Part shown: piece after piece, positions 8,869 through 15,261 of the stretch
Numbering within the stretch: position 1 is the stretch's first letter
Layout: each line of letters opens with the position of its first letter
NCBI GenBank assembly: GCA_051004675.1
Contig: JBPCKC010000048.1
Location: 1 to 32,464 of the forward strand
Direction: 5' to 3'
Source: JBDTSW01 sp051004675
Lineage (GTDB): Bacteria; Actinomycetota; Thermoleophilia; Solirubrobacterales; 70-9
DNA: 32,464 nucleotides
Program-made: the position numbers and the translations under genes
The notes under the pieces: model-generated
Seen by the model: the letters and a program-made list of their open reading frames with translations, nothing else
Databases searched by the model: none
Told to the model about the DNA's origin: nothing

Positions 8869-10937
8869 GCCCGGTGCCGGCCTCGAGTCGGCGGGCGGGG
8901 GGGTCGGGGGCCGTCCTGGGCTTCCGGCTTATCTCGTACTCAGGCGTACAGGGCGTCGCCCTGCTGGTGGGGAATCTCCTGCAGCTCGGGACCATCGGCG
9001 CGGTGGCCGCGTATCTGGGCCCCGCCGACCTCGGCATCTACAGCCTGCTCCTGTTCGGCGCCGCCCTGCTCACCATGGTCTTCAGCCTCGCGGCGAAGCC
9101 CGGGACGATCATGCGCACGTTCGGCGGCGGCGACGACGAGGACGACGACGAGGAGGATGAGGAGCAGGCCGTCTCGGCCTCGCCCAAGCGCAGCCTCGGC
9201 ACCGGCCTCATGTGGTCGGTGGTCCTGGGGGTGGCGGTGTCGGGGCTCGTCGTTGCCTTCCGTGCCCCGATCGCGGAGCTCCTGCTGGGTGATCGCGGCC
9301 AGGACGCGCTCGTCCTGTGGGTCGGGGTCCTGGGAGGATCGGCCGTCCTGTTTCGGGTGGCGTCGATCTCGCTTTGGTTCGAGCGCCGCCCCGGGGCCTT
9401 CCTCGTGGCGGAGATCGGACGGCCTCTGATCGCCCTCGCCGTGATCGTCCCGCTCCTGGCCTCCGGCGGGGGGCTGACCGACGCGATCGCCGCCGCGGCG
9501 GTGGGGAACGTCCTCGGCGCCTTCGCGGCACTGCTCCTGCTGAGGGGGAGCTTCGAGCCGAACCTCGACCTGACGGAGCTCCGCACGATCGCCTTCTTGG
9601 GAAAGCGGCGAATCCCGATCGTGGCGTCGCTGTGGACGGTCCAGAACGCGGACGTCTTCATCCTCTCCCGCTTCGTCGACAACACGGACCTGGGGCTCTA
9701 CGCGCTGGCGTCGAAGCTCGGGCTGGTGGTCAGCTTCTTCCCGCAGGGATTCCGCGTGGCGATGCGGCCCCTGCGCAAGACCGCGGTCTTCAAGGCCGTG
9801 CGCTCGCAATACGGACGGTCGATCGCCTACGGCCAGATCCTCGGCTACTTCCTGCTCGTCTGCATCAGCTCGATCCTGCTCATGGTGCTCGTGGGCCAGC
9901 TTGTCATCGATCTCGCCCCGCCCGAGTTCGCCGCCGCGGCGCCGCTCCTCCCCCTGACGGCCGCCGGGCTGATCATGCCGACGCTGTGGCGCAGCATGAA
10001 CGGGCAGACCTCGTGGCCCACCAAGACGCGCAGGACGTTCGTCTTGGCCACCGTGACCGCGGCCCTGATGTTCATCGGTGTCTGCATCCTGCTCGCGCCG
10101 GTGATCGGCATCTACGCCGCGCCGGTCGCGATGCTCGCCGGCTTCGTCCTCCCGATCACCTACTTCTTCGTGCGCAGCCAGCTCGGCGAGAACCGCCTCG
10201 CGTTCCCCTATGCGGAGGTGACCAAGGCGTTCGCGGTCGCGGTCGCCATCGGCGCCGGCTTTCACCTGGCGCCCGAGCTGCCGGCGGTCGCCGAGATCCT
10301 GCTCGTGCTGGCGCTCCTCGTCCTCTACAGCGTCCTTCTCTTCGTCCTTCGGGTCATTCCGGAAAACCACTGGCCGGCGCTGAACGAGATGGTGAACTCG
10401 GTCATCAGCGGGCGCGCCGACCGGGTTAACCCTCGCCGTGGACTGCGGTTCTTGGACGACTCGGACCGCGACCGCCTGCGCGTCGCGGTATGCGACAGGA
10501 TGGCGCCCGAGGCGTTCGGCGAGCCCGTGCTCGTCCCTCAGCGCACGCTGCGGGAGGGGCGGCCCATCGGGCCGCTCGAGGATGGCACCATCGGGCGGCG
10601 CCTCGTGTGGGCGCTCCGTGGCGCCGGGCGGGGGGGCGGGGCCCCCGTGCGGCGGCGCTCGGACTGGGACGGTGACCTGCTGGCGGAGTACCTCTTCGCC
10701 GACGAGCCGCCGGCGGTGCGGTCGGCGACCATGCGCAAGCTGCTCGACGAAGGTGCGGACCCGTCCGACCTGCGTGCGCTCGAGGACCTCGTCCAGCACC
10801 TGGCCCGCGTGCCCGACGACGCCTGGGCGGGCACGGCCGCCGCGTCGAGCCCGGTGGCCCGGCGGCGTCGTGCCGCGGGTCGCCGCGGTCGCGACGCGGT
10901 GACGCGGGCGGCGCGGGCGATCTCGAGGCGGTTGTAG
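8865..10937 (+). CDS. Polysaccharide/lipid-linked glycan flippase (MOP superfamily, Wzx-like), extended
   Basis: Predicted inner-membrane flippase that moves a lipid-linked glycan outward. At 690 residues it is much longer than usual (about 420-500). Hydrophobic segments fill residues 15-480, with the LGPADLGIYSL segment near 51-61 typical of Wzx-like proteins. Two features are odd. First, an acidic run of D and E with one E-E-D block at residues 90-100 sits in an early loop. Second, a hydrophilic tail of about 170 residues has no membrane segments and ends in Arg-rich sequence. The tail may be a cytosolic docking domain, which is inference. The ATG overlaps the sulfotransferase stop. The stop TAG lies inside a duplicated 30-bp hairpin shared with the convergent downstream gene. 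Confidence 0.78.
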   Translation: MSPVPASSRRAGGSGAVLGFRLISYSGVQGVALLVGNLLQLGTIGAVAAYLGPADLGIYSLLLFGAALLTMVFSLAAKPGTIMRTFGGGDDEDDDEEDEEQAVSASPKRSLGTGLMWSVVLGVAVSGLVVAFRAPIAELLLGDRGQDALVLWVGVLGGSAVLFRVASISLWFERRPGAFLVAEIGRPLIALAVIVPLLASGGGLTDAIAAAAVGNVLGAFAALLLLRGSFEPNLDLTELRTIAFLGKRRIPIVASLWTVQNADVFILSRFVDNTDLGLYALASKLGLVVSFFPQGFRVAMRPLRKTAVFKAVRSQYGRSIAYGQILGYFLLVCISSILLMVLVGQLVIDLAPPEFAAAAPLLPLTAAGLIMPTLWRSMNGQTSWPTKTRRTFVLATVTAALMFIGVCILLAPVIGIYAAPVAMLAGFVLPITYFFVRSQLGENRLAFPYAEVTKAFAVAVAIGAGFHLAPELPAVAEILLVLALLVLYSVLLFVLRVIPENHWPALNEMVNSVISGRADRVNPRRGLRFLDDSDRDRLRVAVCDRMAPEAFGEPVLVPQRTLREGRPIGPLEDGTIGRRLVWALRGAGRGGGAPVRRRSDWDGDLLAEYLFADEPPAVRSATMRKLLDEGADPSDLRALEDLVQHLARVPDDAWAGTAAASSPVARRRRAAGRRGRDAVTRAARAISRRL

Positions 10938-10984
10938 CCGCTCAGCCTGAGCGGAAGGCGGTTGTAGCCGCTCAGCCTGAGCGG
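10926..10984. terminator. Tandem 30-bp duplication of a hairpin, probable bidirectional terminator
   Basis: Two perfect 29-bp copies (10926-10954 and 10956-10984) repeat with a period of 30 bp. Each contains the dyad CCGCTCAGCCTGAGCGG (7-bp stem, 3-nt loop). The flippase stop lies in copy 1, and the stop of the opposite-strand gene lies in copy 2. No T-run follows, so a factor-independent role is uncertain. Confidence 0.6.
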
Positions 10985-11589
10985 CGGATGACGATCTGCT
11001 CGGGCTCGACGGTCACCTCGACCTTGCGGTGCCCCTTCCAGTGCTCCGAGTACACGGGGTCGGTCTTGATCGCCGGGTCCAGCCACAGGCCGTAGCCATC
11101 CGCGTCGCCGTGGTCGAAGGTGGCCTCGAGTCCGGCGCCGGCCCGCTTGGGCCCGCGGCGCCGCCGGCGCCGCCGGCGTCCTCCGCCCCCGCCCTGCTCG
11201 CCGCCTGACTCCCTCGCTCCCCGGGGAGAGCGCCCGCGGGGCGCGTCCGGCGCCTCCTCTTGCGCCTCGCCGGGCTCTGAGTCGTCCGCCTCGTCCTCGG
11301 CGGGTTCCTCGTCCTCGTCGGGCTCCGCGTCGTCCTCGGGCTCCTCGTCGTCTGCTTCGTCCTCCTCCTCGTCGGCCTCCATCGTCGCCTCGATCTCGGC
11401 CTCGATCTCGTCGCGGAGGTCGATGTCGTCGCTTGCCTCCTCGTCGGCGGAGAGGTTGTTGCGGCGAATGAAGTCGCGAAGCTCAGACGCGGAGACGTCC
11501 AGCTGATGGGCGATCCAGGCGTCGGTGCGTCCCTGCCTGACCCAGGCGCGGACCTGGTTCAGCTGGGATCTCATCGGTTTACGAGCCAT
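10972..11589 (-). CDS. HTH / poly-acidic / poly-Arg protein of unknown function
   Basis: A 205-residue protein with four distinct parts. Residues 8-46 form a helix-turn-helix-like unit (WVRQGRTDAWIAHQL then SASELRDFIRRNN). Residues 48-115 are almost entirely Asp/Glu. Residues 132-149 are a Gly run followed by eight arginines (138-145) and RGPKR. Residues 152-205 form a small C-terminal domain ending in a beta-like KVEVTVEPEQIVIRR. The layout suggests nucleic-acid binding with charge-based self-interaction, but no named family is recognised. The ATG at 11589 lies 10 nt after a TAGTAT box and has no SD, suggesting a leaderless mRNA. The gene converges on the flippase. Confidence 0.65.
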   Translation of the reverse strand: MARKPMRSQLNQVRAWVRQGRTDAWIAHQLDVSASELRDFIRRNNLSADEEASDDIDLRDEIEAEIEATMEADEEEDEADDEEPEDDAEPDEDEEPAEDEADDSEPGEAQEEAPDAPRGRSPRGARESGGEQGGGGGRRRRRRRRGPKRAGAGLEATFDHGDADGYGLWLDPAIKTDPVYSEHWKGHRKVEVTVEPEQIVIRRSG

Positions 11590-11599
11590 GCGCGCGGCG

Positions 11600-11605
11600 A
11601 TACTA
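11600..11605 (-). promoter_or_regulatory. -10-like TAGTAT, leaderless start
   Basis: TAGTAT on the minus strand ends 10 nt before the ATG at 11589. There is no Shine-Dalgarno, consistent with a leaderless or near-leaderless transcript. Confidence 0.45.
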
Positions 11606-11691
11606 GATGATTGGTCCGGCGGCCCGGCCCGGGCCGCGGCGGGGTGGAGCCGGCGCGTGTTATGAGCGGCGTGCTCGCCGTGGCCAGCGGT

Positions 11692-11697
11692 TACCCT
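11692..11697 (+). promoter_or_regulatory. -10-like TACCCT upstream of csrA
   Basis: TACCCT would start transcription near 11704. That gives about 50 nt of leader to the csrA ATG at 11754, or about 10 nt to an in-frame ATG at 11715. Confidence 0.35.
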
Positions 11698-11753
11698 GGT
11701 CTCACCACGCCGCGATGGGGGAAACGTCCGGCGGCAACTCGAATGGAAGCGAG

Positions 11754-11984
11754 ATGCTGGTCCTTACGCGAAAGACAAACCAGAGCATCATGATCGGCGA
11801 CGACGTGGAGGTGACCGTTCTCGCCGTCTCACGCGACAAGATCCGCCTGGGGATCACCGCGCCGCGAGACGTGCCGGTGTTCCGCAAGGAGGTCTACCTC
11901 TCCATCCAGGGGGAGGCAGGCGCGGAATCCGACGGCGACGGCGAGGCCCAGACAGCGCTCGACGCCCTCAAGGGCGACGGGTAG
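11754..11984 (+). CDS. csrA: Carbon storage regulator CsrA/RsmA
   Basis: Post-transcriptional regulator that binds GGA-containing hairpins in mRNA leaders as a dimer. The 76-residue product begins with the canonical MLVLTRK and keeps the RNA-contacting R6 and R44 (VFRKEVY), plus the hydrophobic strand pattern of the family. The start is ATG at 11754 because it gives the conserved N-terminus and follows a GGAAG. An in-frame ATG at 11715 would add 13 residues and sits about 10 nt after a possible transcription start. The tail after residue 53 is acidic and variable. No fliW, flagellin or flagellar gene is adjacent, although csrA in Gram-positive bacteria usually sits beside fliW. Confidence 0.93.
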   Translation: MLVLTRKTNQSIMIGDDVEVTVLAVSRDKIRLGITAPRDVPVFRKEVYLSIQGEAGAESDGDGEAQTALDALKGDG

Positions 11985-11988
11985 CCGG

Positions 11989-12014
11989 CGCGTCGAGGGT
12001 AGGTACGCGACGCG
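11989..12014. terminator. Weak hairpin between csrA and convergent small gene
   Basis: CGCGTCG and CGACGCG form a 7-bp stem with a 12-nt loop, just after the csrA stop. It has no T-run and is only a candidate terminator. Confidence 0.3.
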
Positions 12015-12048
12015 GGTAAAGCGGAAGCTGAAAACCGGGCGACGGGCC

Positions 12049-12288
12049 TCAGCCCATCAGCCAGGCGAGCGTCTCGAACATCACGACCGTCACGGTCACG
12101 ACGGTTACCGAGAGTGCGGCGAGCAGGGTGCCGAAGGCGACCTTGCCGCGCGACTCGGCCCTGACCATGCGCCGGACCTTCGAACGGTTGACGGCACGCT
12201 GACGCAGCTGCTGGCGGCGGCGTCGCTCGAGTGCGGCCTCCTGGGCGAAGGCGGTCTCGTAGTCGGAGATCGTCTGCTGCATGCGCAT
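12049..12288 (-). CDS. Small single-pass membrane protein, unknown
   Basis: A 79-residue product. Residues 5-32 are a charged, probably helical stretch (ISDYETAFAQEAALERRRRQQ). A basic segment follows, then one C-terminal hydrophobic helix (GTLLAALSVTVVTVTVVMF). This predicts a tail-anchored inner-membrane protein with a cytosolic N-terminus. The ATG at 12288 is chosen because a TAGTTT box lies 10 nt upstream, the spacing seen at other apparent leaderless starts here. A GTG at 12312 would add eight residues but lacks any such signal. It is convergent with csrA. No family recognised; codon use matches real genes of the window. Confidence 0.6.
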   Translation of the reverse strand: MRMQQTISDYETAFAQEAALERRRRQQLRQRAVNRSKVRRMVRAESRGKVAFGTLLAALSVTVVTVTVVMFETLAWLMG

Positions 12289-12298
12289 GAGGACGTAA

Positions 12299-12304
12299 AA
12301 ACTA
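12299..12304 (-). promoter_or_regulatory. -10-like TAGTTT, leaderless start
   Basis: Minus-strand TAGTTT ends 10 nt before the ATG at 12288, with no Shine-Dalgarno. Confidence 0.4.
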
Positions 12305-12366
12305 GCAGACACTCACAGACCGAAAAAGACCTACTCACATTGAGCTTTTCGTCACTTACGCCCGTC

Positions 12367-12885
12367 TCAGCAGTCGCCCCATAGGCCGCGTCCGGCGTTC
12401 GCGGCCTCCTGCTCGAGGCGGTTGAGAAGGGGCGCCCGGTCGGTGTTGGGCTCGATTTCCAGCGTGCGGGCGTAGCCGCCTGAGACCATCTCGGCGTTCA
12501 CCAGGACCTCGTCCACGTAGATGTAGGCCAGCAGGCGCCCGTAGTGGTCGCGCCGCTCGGCGCCGAACTCCAGTCGCACCCTCTCACCTGCGACCAGCTC
12601 GCGGTTGCGCGCGCTTGCCTGCTCGCCGAAGCACTCCACGCCGATGCTTGGGTCCACCTCGGGCGTGTCGATCCCGATGTAGCGCACGCTCTCGTCGTCG
12701 CCGTGGACGATCGCGTGGATCGTGTCGCCGTCGACGACGCTGGTCACCCGGACGTCCGCGGCGCTCGCGGCGGTGGGCCGGCCGCCGCCCTCGCGGCTCT
12801 CGCCGCCGCCGTCGTCACCAGCGCCCCCCATCAGCAGATAGCCGAGCGCGATCGCCAGGAGCAGCAGCGCCCCAGCGCTGGGCAT
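12367..12885 (-). CDS. Secreted or anchored thermonuclease (SNase-like)
   Basis: Predicted Ca2+-dependent staphylococcal-nuclease-type enzyme acting outside the cytoplasm. From the ATG at 12885 the protein has 172 residues. A hydrophobic signal or anchor (AGALLLLAIALGYLLMGG) is followed by a Gly/Asp linker, then an OB-fold nuclease domain from about residue 44. Catalytic equivalents of the staphylococcal R35, E43 and R87 are visible: Arg in VRYIGIDTPE (68), Glu at its end (76), and Arg in HYGRLLAY (117). VVDGDTI is the usual start of the domain and GLWGDC the usual end. A GTG at 12918 would add 11 residues; the ATG is preferred because it follows GGATCGAGG and begins right before the hydrophobic stretch. 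Confidence 0.87.
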   Translation of the reverse strand: MPSAGALLLLAIALGYLLMGGAGDDGGGESREGGGRPTAASAADVRVTSVVDGDTIHAIVHGDDESVRYIGIDTPEVDPSIGVECFGEQASARNRELVAGERVRLEFGAERRDHYGRLLAYIYVDEVLVNAEMVSGGYARTLEIEPNTDRAPLLNRLEQEAANAGRGLWGDC

Positions 12886-13057
12886 CCTCGATCCAAGCAC
12901 GGGCGCAGCGTGCCACACGCTTCGGCCAACCCCGGCCGCTCGCCGGGCGCCCCGCGCGCGGGCCTTGCCGCGGCGATGGTCGCCTGAGGCCCGCTATGCG
13001 GGCTTATCTCGACCATCGGATGAGAACGGCGGGCGAGGCCGCTCAGCGCCGCAACGC

Positions 13058-13978
13058 CTACGGGATGCGCGTGACGCTCGAGAGCATGATCTCCTTGATC
13101 TGCTCCACGATCTCCAGCGCCTCGCTCCACTCGCGCTGCCAGACGTTGCGCCCGTAGATCACGCCCGAGCCGCCCGCCTCCATGATGTAGCGGGTCTGCT
13201 GCAGCAGCTTGTCGTCGTCGATCCTGGAGCCGCCGGAGAGGACGACCAGGGAGCGCCCAGCGGACTCGACGACCTGGCGGACGGCCTCCTCCTGGCTCAC
13301 CTCCATCTCGTTGTAGGGAGGTTGGGCGAGCTTGTCCTTCTCGGGGTCGATCTTCGGCATGTTGAGCTTGACGATGTCGGCGCCCATCTCCATCGCCATG
13401 CGCGCGGCGTAGTCGATGGCGTAGAAGGTCGTCTGCCCGCCCTTCTTGTCCAAGGCGCTGCCCCGCGGGTAGGACCACACGACCAGCGGCATCCCGAAGC
13501 GGTCGCAGTCCTGGCGTACCTGGCGGAGCTGCTCGAGGTCGAGGTCCTGGCGCGGCGAGCCCACGTACAGCGTGTAGCCCACGGCATCGGCGCCCAGGCG
13601 CACGGCGTCCTCGACCGAGGCGTTGCAGGTGGAGAACGCGTCGTCGGAGGAGGGGATGTCGGTCTTGCCGTTGACCTTGAGGATCAGCGGTACCTGGCCC
13701 GCGTAGTCCGGGTAGTACTTCGTGGCGAGCCCGATCTGGCAGGCGATGGCCGAGTATCCCGCCTCGGCGGCCAGCCGGAACTGGTACTCGGGGTCCTTCG
13801 AGGCCGGATTGGGGAAGAAGTCGCGTGGACCGTGCTCGATGCCTTGATCGATGGGCAAGAGCATGAGCGTTCCGTTGCCCGGCCCGAACTCGAACAGCAG
13901 GCGGCGCAGGCGGGCGCGCTTGCCGGGGGCGAGGGTGGCCAACAGGGACTTCTGCTCGGTCGCGCTCTCGATCTCCAT
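13058..13978 (-). CDS. Class I fructose-bisphosphate aldolase (archaeal/DhnA type)
   Basis: Glycolytic and gluconeogenic Schiff-base aldolase interconverting fructose 1,6-bisphosphate with DHAP and glyceraldehyde 3-phosphate, in the cytoplasm. The 306-residue product has LPIDQGIEHG (early active-site segment), the Schiff-base lysine in ADIVKLNMPK (about K204), and phosphate-binding loops SGGSR and AGGSGVIYGRN. This is the DeoC/LacD-like family (COG1830), common in archaea and some actinobacteria. The ATG at 13978 is chosen because TAACCT lies 7 nt upstream, pointing to a leaderless mRNA; a TTG at 14002 would overlap that promoter. It is divergent from the carboxylate-amine ligase gene with about 70 bp between starts. 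Confidence 0.92.
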   Translation of the reverse strand: MEIESATEQKSLLATLAPGKRARLRRLLFEFGPGNGTLMLLPIDQGIEHGPRDFFPNPASKDPEYQFRLAAEAGYSAIACQIGLATKYYPDYAGQVPLILKVNGKTDIPSSDDAFSTCNASVEDAVRLGADAVGYTLYVGSPRQDLDLEQLRQVRQDCDRFGMPLVVWSYPRGSALDKKGGQTTFYAIDYAARMAMEMGADIVKLNMPKIDPEKDKLAQPPYNEMEVSQEEAVRQVVESAGRSLVVLSGGSRIDDDKLLQQTRYIMEAGGSGVIYGRNVWQREWSEALEIVEQIKEIMLSSVTRIP

Positions 13979-13985
13979 GCGCCGG

Positions 13986-13991
13986 AGGTTA
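13986..13991 (-). promoter_or_regulatory. -10-like TAACCT for aldolase
   Basis: Minus-strand TAACCT ends 7 nt before the ATG at 13978, the spacing expected if transcription starts at the A of the start codon. Confidence 0.5.
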
Positions 13992-14009
13992 GCTGCCCGC
14001 AAGCGTGGG

Positions 14010-14015
14010 TAGCAT
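14010..14015 (+). promoter_or_regulatory. -10-like TAGCAT for carboxylate-amine ligase
   Basis: TAGCAT lies 34 nt before the GTG at 14050, giving a leader of roughly 25-30 nt. The leader holds a good Shine-Dalgarno, GAGAGG (14035-14040), 9 nt before the GTG. Confidence 0.4.
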
Positions 14016-14049
14016 CGGCATCGCCGCCGCTTTCGAGAGGCCTCCCGCC

Positions 14050-15162
14050 GTGCTTGAACACAACTTCTCCGGCCCCGCCTTCACGATCGGTGTGGAGGAG
14101 GAACTGATGATCCTGAACGCCGAGGACTACGGCCTGGCGCAGGAGATCGAGGCCATCCTCGACGACATCCCCGGTGACCTCGAGGGGTACGTCAAGCCGG
14201 AGCTGATGCAGGCGGTCCTCGAGATCGCGACGACTCCCTGCCCGGACGTGCCGGCCGCCGCGCGGCAGCTCGCCCAGCTGCGGCGGCGGGTCTCCGGGAT
14301 CGCGGACGGACACGGCCTGGTGATCGGGGCCTCCGCGACGCATCCCTTCGCCCTCTGGGAGCAGCAGCTCATCGTCGATCGCCCGCGCTACCACCAGATC
14401 GCGTCCGAGCTGGCCTACATCGCCCGCCGCGAGCTGATCTTCGGCACGCACGTGCACGTCGGGGTCGAGGGCGCCGACCGCGCCGTCTACATCGCCGACG
14501 GCATCCGTTGGTACATCCCGCTGCTCCTTGCCCTGTCGTCGAACTCGCCCTTTTGGCGAGGCGAGGCGACGGGCCTGATGTCGTCGCGGACACCGATCTT
14601 CCGGGCGTTCCCCCGCGTCGGCGTGCCCCCGCACTACGGCACCTGGGAGATCTACTCCAACCGGGTCGAGCTGATGATGCGCGCAGGCGCGATCGAGGAC
14701 TACACGTTCCTGTGGTGGGACGTCCGCCCGCACCCCAGCCTGGGAACGGTCGAGGTGCGCGTCTTCGACCAGCAGACGCGCCTCGAGCACACCGTGGCGC
14801 TGACGGCTTTGACCGCGTCCCTCGCGCACCGCCTGAGCGCGTTGTACGACGACGAGGAGCCGCTCATCGAGCAGCCGACGGAGCTCGTGGACGACAACAA
14901 GGTGAGAGCCGCCCTGGGCGGGATGGAGGGCGAGCTGATCGACTTCCGAGCGGGCCGCCCCCTGCCGGCGCCGGCGATGGCCGAGCGGATGCTCGACGAG
15001 CTGGCCGAGCACGCCGACGAGCTGGGCTGCCGCGCCGAGCTGGAGGGGGTGCGGGATCTGATCGAGCACGGCACGGGCGCGCGTCGCCAGCTGGACATCT
15101 TGGAGCGAAACGGCGACCTCACGGGCCTGATGCGCGAGATCGTCGAGCGAACCCGGGTCTAG
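14050..15162 (+). CDS. Carboxylate-amine ligase, YbdK / glutamate-cysteine ligase type 2 family
   Basis: ATP-grasp-like ligase of the GCS2 family, forming gamma-glutamyl or similar amide bonds in the cytoplasm. The 370-residue product has the family N-terminus FTIGVEEELMIL, a VLEIATTPCP segment (acidic metal ligands), the FGTHVHVGV motif, and the SSNSPFW and PHYGTWEIY blocks. GTG at 14050 is preferred over the GTG at 14005 because GAGAGG sits 9 nt upstream and the family motif begins about 12 residues in. The true substrate of YbdK-type proteins is often not glutamate plus cysteine, so the specific reaction is left open. Divergent from the aldolase gene. Confidence 0.88.
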   Translation: MLEHNFSGPAFTIGVEEELMILNAEDYGLAQEIEAILDDIPGDLEGYVKPELMQAVLEIATTPCPDVPAAARQLAQLRRRVSGIADGHGLVIGASATHPFALWEQQLIVDRPRYHQIASELAYIARRELIFGTHVHVGVEGADRAVYIADGIRWYIPLLLALSSNSPFWRGEATGLMSSRTPIFRAFPRVGVPPHYGTWEIYSNRVELMMRAGAIEDYTFLWWDVRPHPSLGTVEVRVFDQQTRLEHTVALTALTASLAHRLSALYDDEEPLIEQPTELVDDNKVRAALGGMEGELIDFRAGRPLPAPAMAERMLDELAEHADELGCRAELEGVRDLIEHGTGARRQLDILERNGDLTGLMREIVERTRV

Positions 15163-15244
15163 GGCTCTGGCACGCGCTTTGCCTGTTCGTGGGGCTATGA
15201 CCCCATTTCTGGGTAAGGCGCGCGCCCTCGCCCCAACCGGCGAC

Positions 15245-15250
15245 TATGCT
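15245..15250 (+). promoter_or_regulatory. -10-like TATGCT, near-leaderless start
   Basis: TATGCT ends 11 nt before the ATG at 15262, with no Shine-Dalgarno between them. Confidence 0.45.
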
Positions 15251-15261
15251 CGCCTGCCCGC

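Noticed and set aside
9119..9167. GAC/GAG-rich simple repeat
   Set aside because: Explained by the acidic loop of the flippase; kept as a protein feature rather than a DNA repeat.
8940..10799. 619-codon minus-strand frame
   Set aside because: Mirror of the flippase gene; charged low-complexity translation without domains.
11150..11200. GCC/GGC-rich repeat-like stretch that could be taken for a repeat array
   Set aside because: It is simply the run of arginine codons in the poly-Arg segment of the opposite-strand gene. No CRISPR-like repeat/spacer pattern was found anywhere in the window.
13684..15069. 461-codon minus-strand frame
   Set aside because: Antisense to the YbdK-family gene and out of frame with the aldolase; both real genes have clear family motifs.
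15187..15205. Short dyad TGGGG/CCCCA before the rhomboid-like gene
   Set aside because: Only five base pairs around a short loop; expected by chance in this GC-rich DNA.
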